DNA of 64,000 nt from the NCBI RefSeq assembly GCF_001591385.1, contig NZ_BCUU01000001.1, forward strand, positions 1-64,000, given 5' to 3'. The stretch comes from Variovorax soli NBRC 106424 (GTDB taxonomy: Bacteria > Pseudomonadota > Gammaproteobacteria > Burkholderiales > Burkholderiaceae_C). Each line of letters opens with the position of its first letter. Within the stretch, counting starts at the first letter, position 1. The notes beneath the pieces are model-generated. The model worked only from the letters and a program-made list of their open reading frames with translations. It did no database searches and was not told where the DNA came from. Shown here in pieces: positions 47,127 through 56,571 of this stretch. The translations under genes and the position numbers were made by a program.

Positions 47127-49387
47127 TGCCCTGGTTCGGCAGCGTCCGCGACAGCGCGCCCGCCAGCACCACGGCACCGGTGCTGGCGGTGGAAGCCCTT
47201 GACGTGTACTACGGCCACGCCCACGCGCTGCAAGGGGTGAGCCTTGTTCTGCAACGCGGCGTGCTCGGCATCGTCGGGCGCAACGGCATGGGCAAGACAA
47301 CGCTGTGCAATGCCATCACCGGCCTGGTCCCGGCGCGCGGAGCCGTGCGGCTGGGCGGCGAGCAGATCCTGGGCCTGGCGCCGCACGAGATCACGCGGCG
47401 CGGCATCGCCTACGTGCCCCAGGGTCGACGCGTGTGGCCGTCGCTCTCCGTCGACGAGACGCTGCGCCTGGTGGCGCGCAAGCGCCGCGACGTCGAACGC
47501 GTCTACGGCATGTTCCCGCGCCTGGCCGAGCGCCGCGGCCACGGCGGCGCACAGCTCTCGGGCGGCGAACAGCAGATGCTGGCCATCGGCCGGGCCCTGC
47601 TGCTGGAGCCCCGGCTGCTGGTGATGGACGAGCCGACCGAAGGCCTCGCCCCGGTCATCGTCGAGCAGGTGGCGCAAGCCCTGCGCGAACTGGCGGCCGA
47701 GGGTCGCATCGCCGTGCTGCTGATCGAGCAGAACCTGGGCGTGGCCATGTCGGTTGCCGACCGGATCGGCGTGATGGTCAACGGCCGCATTGCGCAGGAG
47801 ATGCCGGCATCGGCGCTCGCCGCCGACCGGGAGCTGCAGGAGCGCCTGCTCGGCGTTCGCTCCGGTGGAAACGGTGATGACGAGACAGCAGCCGAACGAC
47901 CGGCCGAAGCGGCGCCGGCACCTGCGCAAGTCTTCACCGTGCGGCGGGCGCATGCCGAATCCGGCGCCCCGTCGCTCGACGACCTTGCGCCCGCGGCGGT
48001 GCGCGGATTCACCCGCTGGAACGCCGGCGGCACCGCTGCGCCCGTGGCGGACATTGCACGCAGTCCTTCGCGCCCCCTGGCTTCAGCCACCAGCACCCCC
48101 GCCCCTGCGGCGGCCACAGCCGCCCCGGCGCCTCGCGTGTACGAATTTCCGGTCGCCGCCACCAGCCTGCGCTCGGCCTACGTGGCCGGCACCTTCGACA
48201 CCAAGGGGCGTGAGCTGAGCTTCCTGCGCCAGTGCCTGGAAAAACTGGGCCTGCGCGTGGTCACCGTCGACCTCTCCACCTCGGGCAAGTCGTCGTCGGC
48301 CAGCGTGCATCCGCGCGAAGTGGCGCGCCACCATCCGCAGGGCGAGTCGGCCGTGTTCAGCAACGATCGCGGCAGTGCCATGACGGCGATGGCGCAGGCC
48401 TTCGAGGCCTTCCTGCTCACCCGCCGGGACCTGGGCGGCATCATTTCCGCCGGCGGCTCGGGCGGCACGTCGCTGGCCACACGGGGCATGCGCGCACTGC
48501 CCATCGGCATGCCCAAAGTGATGGTGTCGACCATGGCCAGCGGGGACACCCGCCCCTATGTGGGGCCGAGCGACATCTGCATGATGTATTCGGTGACGGA
48601 CGTGCAGGGCATCCACCGCATCAGCGAGCTGGTGCTGGCCAATGCGGCCAATGCCCTGGCCGGCATGATCGCCCATCCCCCGATGGGCCACACGGAGCCG
48701 GCGCGCCCGGCCCTGGGCCTGACCATGTTCGGCGTGACCACGCCCTGCGTGCAGGCCGTCACCCATCGGTTGGAGTCGGACTACGACTGCCTGGTGTTCC
48801 ACGCCACGGGCGTGGGCGGGCAGTCGATGGAAAAGCTGGCGGACTCGGGCCTGGTGGCGGGCGTCATCGACGTCTCCACCACCGAAGTGGCCGACGAGAT
48901 CGTGGGCGGCGTGCTGTCGGCCGGCCCGGGAAGGCTGGACGTGTTCGCCCGCCGCGCGCTGCCCTACGTCGGCTCCTGCGGGGCGCTCGACATGGTGAAC
49001 TTCGGCGCCTGGGACACCGTGCCCGAGCGCTTCAAGGGCCGCACCCTGTACCGCCACAACCCCAGCGTGACGCTGATGCGCACCACGGCCGAGGAATGCC
49101 AGCGCATCGGCGATTTTCTGGCCGCCAAGCTCAACGCGATGCGCGGGCCGGTGCGCTTCCTCATTCCCGAGCATGGCGTGTCGGCCATCGACCGCACGGG
49201 CCAGCCCTTTCACGATCCGCAGGCCGACAAGGTGCTGTTCGACACCATCGAGCGCCAGTTCCGCACCGGCCCGCAGCGCGTGCTGCGGCGCCTGCCGCTG
49301 CACATCAACGACGAAGCCTTCGCCGAGGCGCTTGTCGCGGCCTGGCGCGAGATCGCGGCGCCGGTTGCCGCAGGCCGGCGCGCCTGA
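47126..49387 (+). CDS. Fusion: LivF-type ABC ATPase - linker - UPF0261/Tm-1-like domain
   Basis: A 753-residue two-part protein. Residues about 18-246 are a complete LivF ATPase: Walker [10 protein letters not shown] (51-59), signature LSGGEQ (144-149), Walker B LLVMDEP (164-170) and LLIEQN. A Pro/Ala-rich linker covers about 247-348. Residues about 350-750 are a full UPF0261/Tm-1 N-terminal-like domain: [57 protein letters not shown] and [14 protein letters not shown]. The Tm-1 domain is normally a separate protein whose partner is the TIM-barrel protein encoded directly downstream. No frameshift was seen; the frame is continuous. Confidence 0.9.
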   Translation: MPWFGSVRDSAPASTTAPVLAVEALDVYYGHAHALQGVSLVLQRGVLGIVGRNGMGKTTLCNAITGLVPARGAVRLGGEQILGLAPHEITRRGIAYVPQGRRVWPSLSVDETLRLVARKRRDVERVYGMFPRLAERRGHGGAQLSGGEQQMLAIGRALLLEPRLLVMDEPTEGLAPVIVEQVAQALRELAAEGRIAVLLIEQNLGVAMSVADRIGVMVNGRIAQEMPASALAADRELQERLLGVRSGGNGDDETAAERPAEAAPAPAQVFTVRRAHAESGAPSLDDLAPAAVRGFTRWNAGGTAAPVADIARSPSRPLASATSTPAPAAATAAPAPRVYEFPVAATSLRSAYVAGTFDTKGRELSFLRQCLEKLGLRVVTVDLSTSGKSSSASVHPREVARHHPQGESAVFSNDRGSAMTAMAQAFEAFLLTRRDLGGIISAGGSGGTSLATRGMRALPIGMPKVMVSTMASGDTRPYVGPSDICMMYSVTDVQGIHRISELVLANAANALAGMIAHPPMGHTEPARPALGLTMFGVTTPCVQAVTHRLESDYDCLVFHATGVGGQSMEKLADSGLVAGVIDVSTTEVADEIVGGVLSAGPGRLDVFARRALPYVGSCGALDMVNFGAWDTVPERFKGRTLYRHNPSVTLMRTTAEECQRIGDFLAAKLNAMRGPVRFLIPEHGVSAIDRTGQPFHDPQADKVLFDTIERQFRTGPQRVLRRLPLHINDEAFAEALVAAWREIAAPVAAGRRA

Positions 49388-49415
49388 ACGACGCACGACA
49401 GACAGGAGGGAACCC

Positions 49416-50246
49416 ATGCCACGCATTGCCAGATCCACCGTGCTGAAGGACCTGCGCGCCAAGATGGCGGCGGGCCGCCCGATCATCGGCGGCGGCGCAG
49501 GCACCGGGCTGTCCGCCAAGTGCGAGGAAGCCGGCGGCATCGACCTGATCGTGATCTACAACTCCGGCCGCTACCGCATGGCCGGCCGCGGCTCGCTGGC
49601 GGGCCTGCTGGCCTACGGCAATGCCAACGAGATCGTGTGCGACATGGCGCGCGAAGTGCTGCCGGTGGTGAAGAACACGCCGGTGCTGGCGGGCGTGAAC
49701 GGCACCGATCCCTTCATGATCGCCGACGACCTGCTGGCGCGGCTGGTCTCGCTGGGCTTCTCGGGCGTGCAGAACTTTCCGACCGTGGGCCTCATCGACG
49801 GCGTGTTCCGCGCCAACCTCGAAGAGACCGACATGGGCTACGGGCACGAGGTGGCGCTGATCAGGAAGGCGCGCGCCATGGATCTATTGACCACGCCCTA
49901 TGTGTTCAGCGAGGCCGACGCGCGCGCCATGGCCGGGGCCGGCGCCGACATCGTGGTGTGCCACCTGGGCCTGACCACGGGCGGCTCGATCGGCGCCGAC
50001 ACCGCACTCACGCTGGAAGACTGCATTCCGCGCATCAACGCCTGGGCCAAGGCGGCGCTCGAAGTGAACCCGGAAGTGATCGTGCTGTGCCACGGCGGCC
50101 CCATTGCCACGCCGGAGGATGCGCATCACGTCCTGGCGCGCTGCCCGGATTGCGCCGGCTTCTACGGCGCCAGCTCGATGGAGCGGCTGCCCACCGAGGT
50201 GGCGCTCACCGAGACCACCCGCCGGTTCGTCCAGATCACGCGATAA
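49416..50246 (+). CDS. Tm-1-type TIM-barrel (PEP_hydrolase-like) protein
   Basis: The 276-residue product belongs to the phosphoenolpyruvate-hydrolase-like TIM-barrel family that forms the C-terminal half of tomato Tm-1. Typical segments: [70 protein letters not shown] and [15 protein letters not shown] 49416 follows an AGGAGGG site; the longer open frame was rejected. With the fused domain just upstream it recreates, as two genes, the domain pair of plant Tm-1. Enzymatic activity is not established. Confidence 0.9.
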   Translation: MPRIARSTVLKDLRAKMAAGRPIIGGGAGTGLSAKCEEAGGIDLIVIYNSGRYRMAGRGSLAGLLAYGNANEIVCDMAREVLPVVKNTPVLAGVNGTDPFMIADDLLARLVSLGFSGVQNFPTVGLIDGVFRANLEETDMGYGHEVALIRKARAMDLLTTPYVFSEADARAMAGAGADIVVCHLGLTTGGSIGADTALTLEDCIPRINAWAKAALEVNPEVIVLCHGGPIATPEDAHHVLARCPDCAGFYGASSMERLPTEVALTETTRRFVQITR

Positions 50247-50273
50247 GCACAGACCTAGAAGGAGTCGACCCCT

Positions 50274-51977
50274 ATGTCAGGCGCTCAATTCGGAAGCTTC
50301 ATCCTCGCCCTGATCGTCGTGGCGATCGTCGTCGCCATTGCGGTGTGGCTGCTGCACTGGCTCTACCTGAGAAGCTCCAAGGAAAGGGCCTTCGTGCGCA
50401 CCGGCCTGGGCGGGCAGAAGGTGGTGCTGGGCGGCGGCGCGTTCGTGCTGCCCATCGTGCATGACGTGATTCCCGTCAACATGAACACGCTGCGGCTGGA
50501 AGTGAGCCGTGGCCGTGACAAGGCATTGATCACCAAGGACCGCATGCGTGTGGACGTGATCGCCGAGTTCTACGTGCGCGTGGCCACCAACGCCGAAGCG
50601 GTGGCCAACGCGGCGCAGACCCTGGGCCTGCGCACCATGGAGCCGGAGCAGCTCAAGGAGCTGGTCGAAGGCAAGTTTGTCGACGCGCTGCGCACCGCCG
50701 CCGCCGAGATGACCATGGAGGAGCTGCATGAGCGGCGCGGCGCCTACGTCAAGCGGGTGCGCGACGCGGTGGCCGACGACCTCACCAAGAACGGCCTGGA
50801 ACTGGAGGCCGCCTCGCTCACCCAGCTGGACCAGACCGGCATGGAGTACTTCAACCCCAGCAACGCCTTCGACGCCGAGGGCCTGACGCGGCTGACCGAG
50901 CAGATCGAGCAGCGCAAGAAGCAGCGCAACGACGTCGAGCAGGACACGCTGGTGGCCATCCGCAACAAGAACCTGGAAGCCGAGAAGCTGTCGCTGGAAA
51001 TCGACCGCGATGCCGAATACGCCCGCCTGACGCAGCAGCGCGAAGTGGAAATTGCCCGCGCCCGCCAGCGGGCCGAAGTGGCGGCCGAGCGCGCCCAGCG
51101 CGAGCAGGATGCCGAGGGCGCGCAGATCAGCGCCAAGCAGGCCATCGACGCGGCACGCATCCGGTCCGACCAGCAGCTGGAACAGGAGCGCATCACCAAG
51201 GAGCGCGCCATCCAGAGCGCCGAGATCGAACGCCGCATGTCGCTGGAGCTGGCCGAGCAGCAGCGCGCCATTGCGGTGGCGCGCGAGAGCAAGGCGCAGA
51301 GCGAAGCCCAGGCGCAGGCCGAGGAAGCCCGCGCATTGGCCATCGCGGCGGAGGAAAAAGTCTTCACCGCGCGCGAAGTCGAGGCGGCCGAGCGCAAGAA
51401 GACCATCGAGCTCATCGCCACCGCGCAGCAGGCCGAGCGCGATTCGATGCGCCTGCGGGCGGCGGCGCAGGCCGAGAAGGCCGCCAGCGCGGACCGCGGC
51501 GCCGCCATCCGCGCCCAGGCCGAGGCCGATGCGGATGCCGAGAAGATCAAGGCCATGGCCCAGCGCGTGCGCGCCGAGATCGAAGCCGAGGGCCAGCGCC
51601 TGATGAACGAGGCCCACAACATGCTTACGCCCGAAGCCAGGGCCTCGGCCCTGCGCATGCGGCTGGTGGAAAAGGCCGAGGCCATCATCCGCGAATCGGT
51701 CAAGCCGATGGAGCGCATCGAGGGCATCAAGATCCTGCAGGTGGACGGCCTGGGCGGCTCCGGCGGCGGCGGCTCCAACGGCTCGGACGGCACCGGCAAC
51801 TTCTCCGACAGCGTGGTCAATTCGGCGCTGCGCTTCAGGGCGCAGGCACCGCTGGTGGACCAGCTGCTGCGCGAGATCGGCGTGGAAGGCGGCGACATCC
51901 AGCGCCTGGCCGGCGCCGCGAGCGGCGTGCATGCCTCGTTGCCGGGCAACAAGGAACCCGGCGCAAAGAAGGAGTAG
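50274..51977 (+). CDS. Flotillin-like SPFH/band-7 membrane protein (FloT/YqiK type)
   Basis: The 567-residue product has one N-terminal transmembrane helix (about 9-31), an SPFH domain (about 36-200; RTGLGGQKVVLGGGAFVLPIVHDVIPVN), a long charged coiled coil with many Ala/Glu/Arg repeats (about 210-480) and a Gly/Ser-rich tail. Flotillins assemble membrane microdomains that host transport complexes. It is 27 bases after the TIM-barrel gene, with AAGGAGT ribosome site, so it belongs to the same transcription unit. A scaffold for the transporter is an inference. Confidence 0.9.
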   Translation: MSGAQFGSFILALIVVAIVVAIAVWLLHWLYLRSSKERAFVRTGLGGQKVVLGGGAFVLPIVHDVIPVNMNTLRLEVSRGRDKALITKDRMRVDVIAEFYVRVATNAEAVANAAQTLGLRTMEPEQLKELVEGKFVDALRTAAAEMTMEELHERRGAYVKRVRDAVADDLTKNGLELEAASLTQLDQTGMEYFNPSNAFDAEGLTRLTEQIEQRKKQRNDVEQDTLVAIRNKNLEAEKLSLEIDRDAEYARLTQQREVEIARARQRAEVAAERAQREQDAEGAQISAKQAIDAARIRSDQQLEQERITKERAIQSAEIERRMSLELAEQQRAIAVARESKAQSEAQAQAEEARALAIAAEEKVFTAREVEAAERKKTIELIATAQQAERDSMRLRAAAQAEKAASADRGAAIRAQAEADADAEKIKAMAQRVRAEIEAEGQRLMNEAHNMLTPEARASALRMRLVEKAEAIIRESVKPMERIEGIKILQVDGLGGSGGGGSNGSDGTGNFSDSVVNSALRFRAQAPLVDQLLREIGVEGGDIQRLAGAASGVHASLPGNKEPGAKKE

Positions 51978-51980
51978 CCG

Positions 51981-52421
51981 ATGGTGCAGGTCTACGCCTC
52001 CAGCGTGATCGATGCCAGCGCGGACAACGTGTGGTCGCGCATCCGCGACTTCAACGGCCTGCCGCTGTGGCATCCGGCCATTGCCGACAGCCGCATCGAG
52101 AACAGCCAGCCGGCAGACCGCATCGGCTGCATCCGCCACTTTCACCTGCGCGACGGCGGCGCCATCCGCGAGCGGCTGCTGGCCCTGTCCGACTACGACT
52201 ACAGCTGCAGCTACGAGATCCTGGAAAGCCCGATGGGCGTGGAGCGCTACGTGGCCACGCTCAAGCTCACGCCGGTGACCGACGGCGGGCGCTGCTTTGC
52301 CGAATGGAGCGCGGAGTTCGAATGCGCGCCGGGACGCGAACAGGAGCTGAGCGAAACCATCGGCGGCGGCGTGTTCCAGGGCGGTTTCGACGCGCTCAAA
52401 CGGCACTTCGGCGGACGTTAG
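51981..52421 (+). CDS. SRPBCC (START/PYR-like) ligand-binding protein
   Basis: The 146-residue helix-grip protein belongs to the polyketide-cyclase/START-like SRPBCC group. The pattern VIDASADNVWSRIRDFNGLPLWHPAI, IGCIRHFHLRDGGAIRERLLALSD and ERYVATLKLTPVTDG matches the N-terminal domain of the next gene almost position for position. It starts three bases after the flotillin stop. A hydrophobic-ligand-binding role is likely. Confidence 0.88.
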   Translation: MVQVYASSVIDASADNVWSRIRDFNGLPLWHPAIADSRIENSQPADRIGCIRHFHLRDGGAIRERLLALSDYDYSCSYEILESPMGVERYVATLKLTPVTDGGRCFAEWSAEFECAPGREQELSETIGGGVFQGGFDALKRHFGGR

Positions 52422-52467
52422 GGCCTGCTGAAGATATGCAAGGGGTCGCAATGCTCGGCAGGTCCTG

Positions 52468-53943
52468 ATGCTCCAGCGAGTCGTCCGCTCCACCGTCATC
52501 GACGCGCCCATCGAGCGCGTGTGGGCGGTGCTGCGCGACTTCAACAGCCACGACCGCTGGCACCCGGCCGTCGAGGCCAGCCACATCGAGGGCGGCGAGC
52601 GCGGCGACCAGGTGGGCTGCGTGCGCAGTTTCACCCTCAAGGACGGCAACCACATCCGCGAGCAGCTGCTGACGCTTTCGGACCGCGACCACCGCAGCAC
52701 CTATTGCATCGTCGAGGCCACCGTGCCGCTGCAGCGCTACGTGGCCACGATCACCCTCAAGCCGGTGACCGACGGGCAGCGCACCTTCTGGCACTGGGAA
52801 TCGACCTTTGCCACGCCGCCAGGACGCGAAGCGGAACTGCGCGACATGGTGGCCCAGGGCGTGTACGAGACCGGCTTCGACGCGCTGCGCCGGCATCTGC
52901 GCCAGGGCGAAGACCTGCGTCCGGCCGGTAGCGCACCCATGCCGACCGCCCTGCCCTTGCCGACACGCCGCGTCGTGCTGCACCGCTACGGCGGCGCCGA
53001 GGAACTGAGGGCCGAGGATGCGCAGGCAGCGGCGCCGCGCGAAGGCGAAGTGCGCATCCGCCAGCGCGCCATCGGCGTGAACTTCATCGACGTGTACCTG
53101 CGCCGCGGCTGGATTCCGCAGATGCTGCCCCTGGCGCCCGAACAACCCGGCGTCCCCGGCATGGAAGCAGCCGGCACCGTGCTGGACGCCGGGCCCGGTG
53201 CGGGCGGCCTGTTGCCCGGCGACCGGGTGGCCTACCTCGGCCCCGTGCCCGGCGCGTACTGCACCGTGCGCAGCGTGCCGTCCGACTGGGTGGTGCGCCT
53301 GCCGCCGGCGGTGGACGACGAAGTGGCGGCGGCGCTGTTCCTCAAGGGCCTGACGGCCGACTACCTGCTGCGCGACCTCGGCCGCGTCGGCCCCGGCACA
53401 CGCCTGCTGGTGCATGCGGCCGCCGGCGGCGTCGGCCTGCTGCTGTGCGCGTGGGCCAAGCACCTGGGTGCCACCGTGCTCGGCACTGTCTCCAGCGAAG
53501 CCAAGGCACGGCTGGCGCGCGAGCACGGCTGCGACCAGGTCATCGTCACGCGTGACTACCGTTTCGCGGACGCGGTGCAGCGCGCCTGCGGCGGTGCCGA
53601 TGTGGTGGTCGACGGCCTGGGCGTGGCGGCGCGCGAGGAGAACCTCGCGGCGCTCGCCCGCTGCGGGCACTGGATCAGCCTGGGCCAGGCCAGCGGGCCG
53701 CTGCCGCCCATCGAGCCCGACGCGCTGCTGGCCAAGTCGCTCAGCTTTTCGCGGCCGGTGGTGTTCGACTACGTGGCCAGCCCGGCGGTGCTCGCGCAGC
53801 GGGCCCAGCGGGTGTGGGCCGCGCTGGCAGACGGCGCCATCCGCGTGCCGCCCATCGAGCGCTATTCGCTGGATGCGGCGGCGCAGGCGCATGAACGGCT
53901 GGAATCGCGCGAGCGCACCGGAGCACTCGTGCTCGTCGCATAG
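52468..53943 (+). CDS. Fusion: SRPBCC domain - NADPH:quinone oxidoreductase
   Basis: The 491-residue product joins an SRPBCC domain (about 1-147, VIDAPIERVWAVLRDFNSHDRWHPAV) to a zinc-independent medium-chain quinone oxidoreductase (about 165-491: AIGVNFIDVYLRRG, GVPGMEAAGTVLDAG, the nucleotide-binding VHAAAGGVGLLLCAWAKHLGATVLGTVS and SLGQASGPLPP). The SRPBCC part is a paralogue of the preceding gene, so the fusion follows a local duplication. The role may be to capture a hydrophobic quinone- or enone-like substrate and reduce it. Both domains appear complete. Confidence 0.9.
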   Translation: MLQRVVRSTVIDAPIERVWAVLRDFNSHDRWHPAVEASHIEGGERGDQVGCVRSFTLKDGNHIREQLLTLSDRDHRSTYCIVEATVPLQRYVATITLKPVTDGQRTFWHWESTFATPPGREAELRDMVAQGVYETGFDALRRHLRQGEDLRPAGSAPMPTALPLPTRRVVLHRYGGAEELRAEDAQAAAPREGEVRIRQRAIGVNFIDVYLRRGWIPQMLPLAPEQPGVPGMEAAGTVLDAGPGAGGLLPGDRVAYLGPVPGAYCTVRSVPSDWVVRLPPAVDDEVAAALFLKGLTADYLLRDLGRVGPGTRLLVHAAAGGVGLLLCAWAKHLGATVLGTVSSEAKARLAREHGCDQVIVTRDYRFADAVQRACGGADVVVDGLGVAAREENLAALARCGHWISLGQASGPLPPIEPDALLAKSLSFSRPVVFDYVASPAVLAQRAQRVWAALADGAIRVPPIERYSLDAAAQAHERLESRERTGALVLVA

Positions 53944-53963
53944 CAGCAAAGGAGACCGATCCC

Positions 53964-54341
53964 ATGATCGTCGGCATGAACCACTTCACCGTCATCGTCG
54001 AAGACCGCCAGAAGGCGCTCGATTTCTACTGCGGCCTGCTGGGCCTGACGGAAGGGCCGCGGCCGGACCTGGGCTTTCCGGGTGCCTGGCTGTACGCCGG
54101 CGGACCGCAGGCGGTGCTGCACATGTATTTCGACCGGCCGGTGCCACCAGGCCGCTCGGGCGTGATCGACCACATGGCGTTCACCGCCCGCGACCTCAAG
54201 GCGGTCAAGGCGCGCTTCGACGCCAGCGGCACCCGGTACGACCTTCGCCAGCAGGCCGGCGCCGGGACCTGGCAGCTGTTCTGCCATGACCCGACCGGGG
54301 CCAAGGTGGAATTGGACTTCGATCCCTCCGAGACGCTCTGA
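53964..54341 (+). CDS. VOC (glyoxalase/dioxygenase-fold) protein
   Basis: The 125-residue single VOC protein shows GMNHFTVIVEDRQKALDFYCGLLGL (metal His about 7), VIDHMAFTARDL (His about 70) and DPTGAKVELDF (Glu about 118). Such proteins are isomerases, dioxygenases or resistance proteins; I cannot choose. It follows the fusion gene by 20 bases with an AAAGGAGACC site and is the last gene of the operon. Confidence 0.85.
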   Translation: MIVGMNHFTVIVEDRQKALDFYCGLLGLTEGPRPDLGFPGAWLYAGGPQAVLHMYFDRPVPPGRSGVIDHMAFTARDLKAVKARFDASGTRYDLRQQAGAGTWQLFCHDPTGAKVELDFDPSETL

Positions 54342-54393
54342 GGGGCCGGCCCCGCAGCCGGCGCTGGCGGTGGCGCTGGCCGATAATTGGCCA

Positions 54394-55599
54394 ATGAACC
54401 CCCTGCTTGCCAAGCTCCAGCCCTACCCCTTCGAACGGCTGCGGCAGTTGTTTGCCGGCGTCACGCCCGACCCGGCCTATTCCCCCATCAGCCTGGGGAT
54501 CGGAGAGCCCCGGCACGCCACGCCCGGCTTCATCAAGGACGCCTTGATGGCCGGCCTGGGCGCCCTGGCGGTGTACCCGGCCACCGCCGGCGACCTGAAG
54601 CTGCGCCAGTCCTTCACCCATTGGCTCAAGACCCGCTACCGGCTCGACCTCGACCCCGCCACGCAGGTGCTGCCGGTGAACGGCTCGCGCGAGGCGCTGT
54701 TCGCCCTGGCGCAGACGGTGGTGGATGCCAGCGCGCAGCCGGCGCCGGTGGTGCTCTCGCCCAATCCCTTCTATCAGATCTACGAGGGCGCCGCCCTGCT
54801 GGCGGGCGCCGAGCCGTACTACGTGCCCAGCGTTCCGGCGCGCAACTTCGCGGTGGACTGGGACAGCGTGCCGGCCGAGGTCTGGGCGCGCACCCAACTG
54901 GTGTTCGTCTGCTCGCCGGGCAATCCCACCGGCGCGGTGATGCCGCTGGACGAGTGGCGCAAGCTTTTTGCCTTGTCCGACCGCTACGGCTTCGTGATCG
55001 CCTCCGACGAGTGCTACAGCGAGATCTACTTCCGCGACGAGCCCCCCCTGGGCGGGCTGGAAGCCGCCGCCCGCCTGGGCCGCAGCGACTTCAGGAACCT
55101 GATCGCCCTCACCTCGCTTTCCAAGCGCAGCAACGTGCCGGGCCTGCGCAGCGGCTTCGTGGCGGGCGACGCGGCGCTCATCAAGTCCTTCCTGCTCTAC
55201 CGCACCTACCACGGCAGCGCCATGAGCGGCGCGGTGGCCGCGGCCAGCATCGCGGCCTGGGGCGACGAATCGCACGTGGTGGACAACCGCGCCCAGTACC
55301 GTGCCAAGTTCTCGGCAGTAACACCATTGCTGGACAAGGTGCTGGACGTGCGCCTGCCCGACGCCAGCTTCTACCTGTGGGCCGGGGTGCCGGCGGCGTG
55401 GCAAGGCGACGACACCGCCTTCGCCCGCGAGCTTTACCGTCAATACAATGTGACCGTGCTGCCGGGCTCGTACCTGGCGCGCGACGCGCAAGGCCACAAC
55501 CCCGGGCGCGGCCGCATCCGCATGGCCCTGGTGGCCGAAACCTCCGAATGCACCGAAGCCGCGCACCGCATCGCCGAATTCGTCAACAAGGGCCGCTAG
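54394..55599 (+). CDS. dapC: Succinyldiaminopimelate transaminase DapC
   Basis: PLP transaminase of the succinylase lysine/DAP pathway. The 401-residue product shows ISLGIGEPRHATPGFI, the VCSPGNPTGAVMPLDEW turn, SDECYSEIYF, the PLP-Lys region TSLSKRSNVPGLRSG and RIRMALVAETSE. ATG 54394 gives the normal MNPLL start. Adjacent dapD and dapE confirm the pathway. Confidence 0.94.
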   Translation: MNPLLAKLQPYPFERLRQLFAGVTPDPAYSPISLGIGEPRHATPGFIKDALMAGLGALAVYPATAGDLKLRQSFTHWLKTRYRLDLDPATQVLPVNGSREALFALAQTVVDASAQPAPVVLSPNPFYQIYEGAALLAGAEPYYVPSVPARNFAVDWDSVPAEVWARTQLVFVCSPGNPTGAVMPLDEWRKLFALSDRYGFVIASDECYSEIYFRDEPPLGGLEAAARLGRSDFRNLIALTSLSKRSNVPGLRSGFVAGDAALIKSFLLYRTYHGSAMSGAVAAASIAAWGDESHVVDNRAQYRAKFSAVTPLLDKVLDVRLPDASFYLWAGVPAAWQGDDTAFARELYRQYNVTVLPGSYLARDAQGHNPGRGRIRMALVAETSECTEAAHRIAEFVNKGR

Positions 55600-55656
55600 C
55601 CACATCGCCAACGCCGCCCTGACCTCCCTCATACCAACCAGAGCATCCGAGCATCC

Positions 55657-56490
55657 ATGACCCAGCAACTCCAGCAAACCATCGACGCCGCGTGGGAAGA
55701 CCGCGCCAACATCTCCGCCACCGCCGCTTCCAAGGAAGTGCGCGATGCGGTCGAGCACGTCATCGCCGAGCTCAACAACGGCAAGCTGCGCGTGGCCACC
55801 CGTGAGGGCGTGGGCAAGTGGACCGTGCACCAGTGGATCAAGAAGGCGGTGCTGCTGTCCTTCCGCCTGAAGGACAACGAGCAGATGCAGGCCGGCTCGC
55901 TGGGCTTCTACGACAAGGTGCCCACCAAGTTCTCGCACCTGTCGGCCAGCGAGCTGAAGGACGCGGGCGTGCGCATCGTGCCGCCGGCCGTGGCCCGCCG
56001 CGGCAGCTACATCGCCAAGGGCGCGATCCTGATGCCCTCTTACGTGAACATCGGCGCCTACGTGGGCGAAGGCACCATGGTCGACACCTGGGCCACCGTG
56101 GGCTCGTGCGCGCAGATCGGTGCCGGCGTGCACCTGTCGGGCGGCGTGGGCATCGGCGGCGTGCTGGAGCCGCTGCAGGCCGGCCCCACCATCATCGAGG
56201 ACAACTGCTTCATCGGCGCGCGCTCCGAAGTGGTCGAAGGCGTGGTGATCGAAGAGAACTCCGTGCTGGGCATGGGCGTTTACATCGGCCAGAGCACCCC
56301 GATCTTCAACCGCGACACGGGCGAAATCAGCTACGGCCGCGTGCCGGCCGGCAGCGTGGTGATCAGCGGCGGCCTGCCCAAGAAGACCAAGTCGGGCCAG
56401 GACTACACCACCTACGCCGCGGTCATCGTCAAGACGGTCGATGCGCAAACGCGCTCCAAGACCAGCCTGAACGACCTGCTGCGAGACTGA
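55657..56490 (+). CDS. dapD: 2,3,4,5-tetrahydropyridine-2,6-dicarboxylate N-succinyltransferase DapD
   Basis: Left-handed beta-helix succinyltransferase of 277 residues. Hexapeptide-repeat stretches lie at about 105-215 ([47 protein letters not shown]) and the C-terminal [10 protein letters not shown] is typical. It makes N-succinyl-2-amino-6-oxopimelate, the substrate of DapC. Confidence 0.96.
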   Translation: MTQQLQQTIDAAWEDRANISATAASKEVRDAVEHVIAELNNGKLRVATREGVGKWTVHQWIKKAVLLSFRLKDNEQMQAGSLGFYDKVPTKFSHLSASELKDAGVRIVPPAVARRGSYIAKGAILMPSYVNIGAYVGEGTMVDTWATVGSCAQIGAGVHLSGGVGIGGVLEPLQAGPTIIEDNCFIGARSEVVEGVVIEENSVLGMGVYIGQSTPIFNRDTGEISYGRVPAGSVVISGGLPKKTKSGQDYTTYAAVIVKTVDAQTRSKTSLNDLLRD

Positions 56491-56494
56491 TGGC

Positions 56495-56530
56495 GAGCCG
56501 CAGCCCGGCGGAGGGCCGGGCCTGCGGCTC
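56495..56530. other. Strong hairpin between dapD and the PilU-like gene
   Basis: Arms GAGCCGCAGCCCGGC and GCCGGGCCTGCGGCTC pair across a GGAGG loop with one bulge. There is no T run on either side, so it is probably not a terminator. It could be an mRNA-stabilising or partly attenuating structure, or a repeat. Confidence 0.5.
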
Positions 56531-56571
56531 TGGATGGCAACGCTGACGACGACAACGACGAGGAGAGAGCA

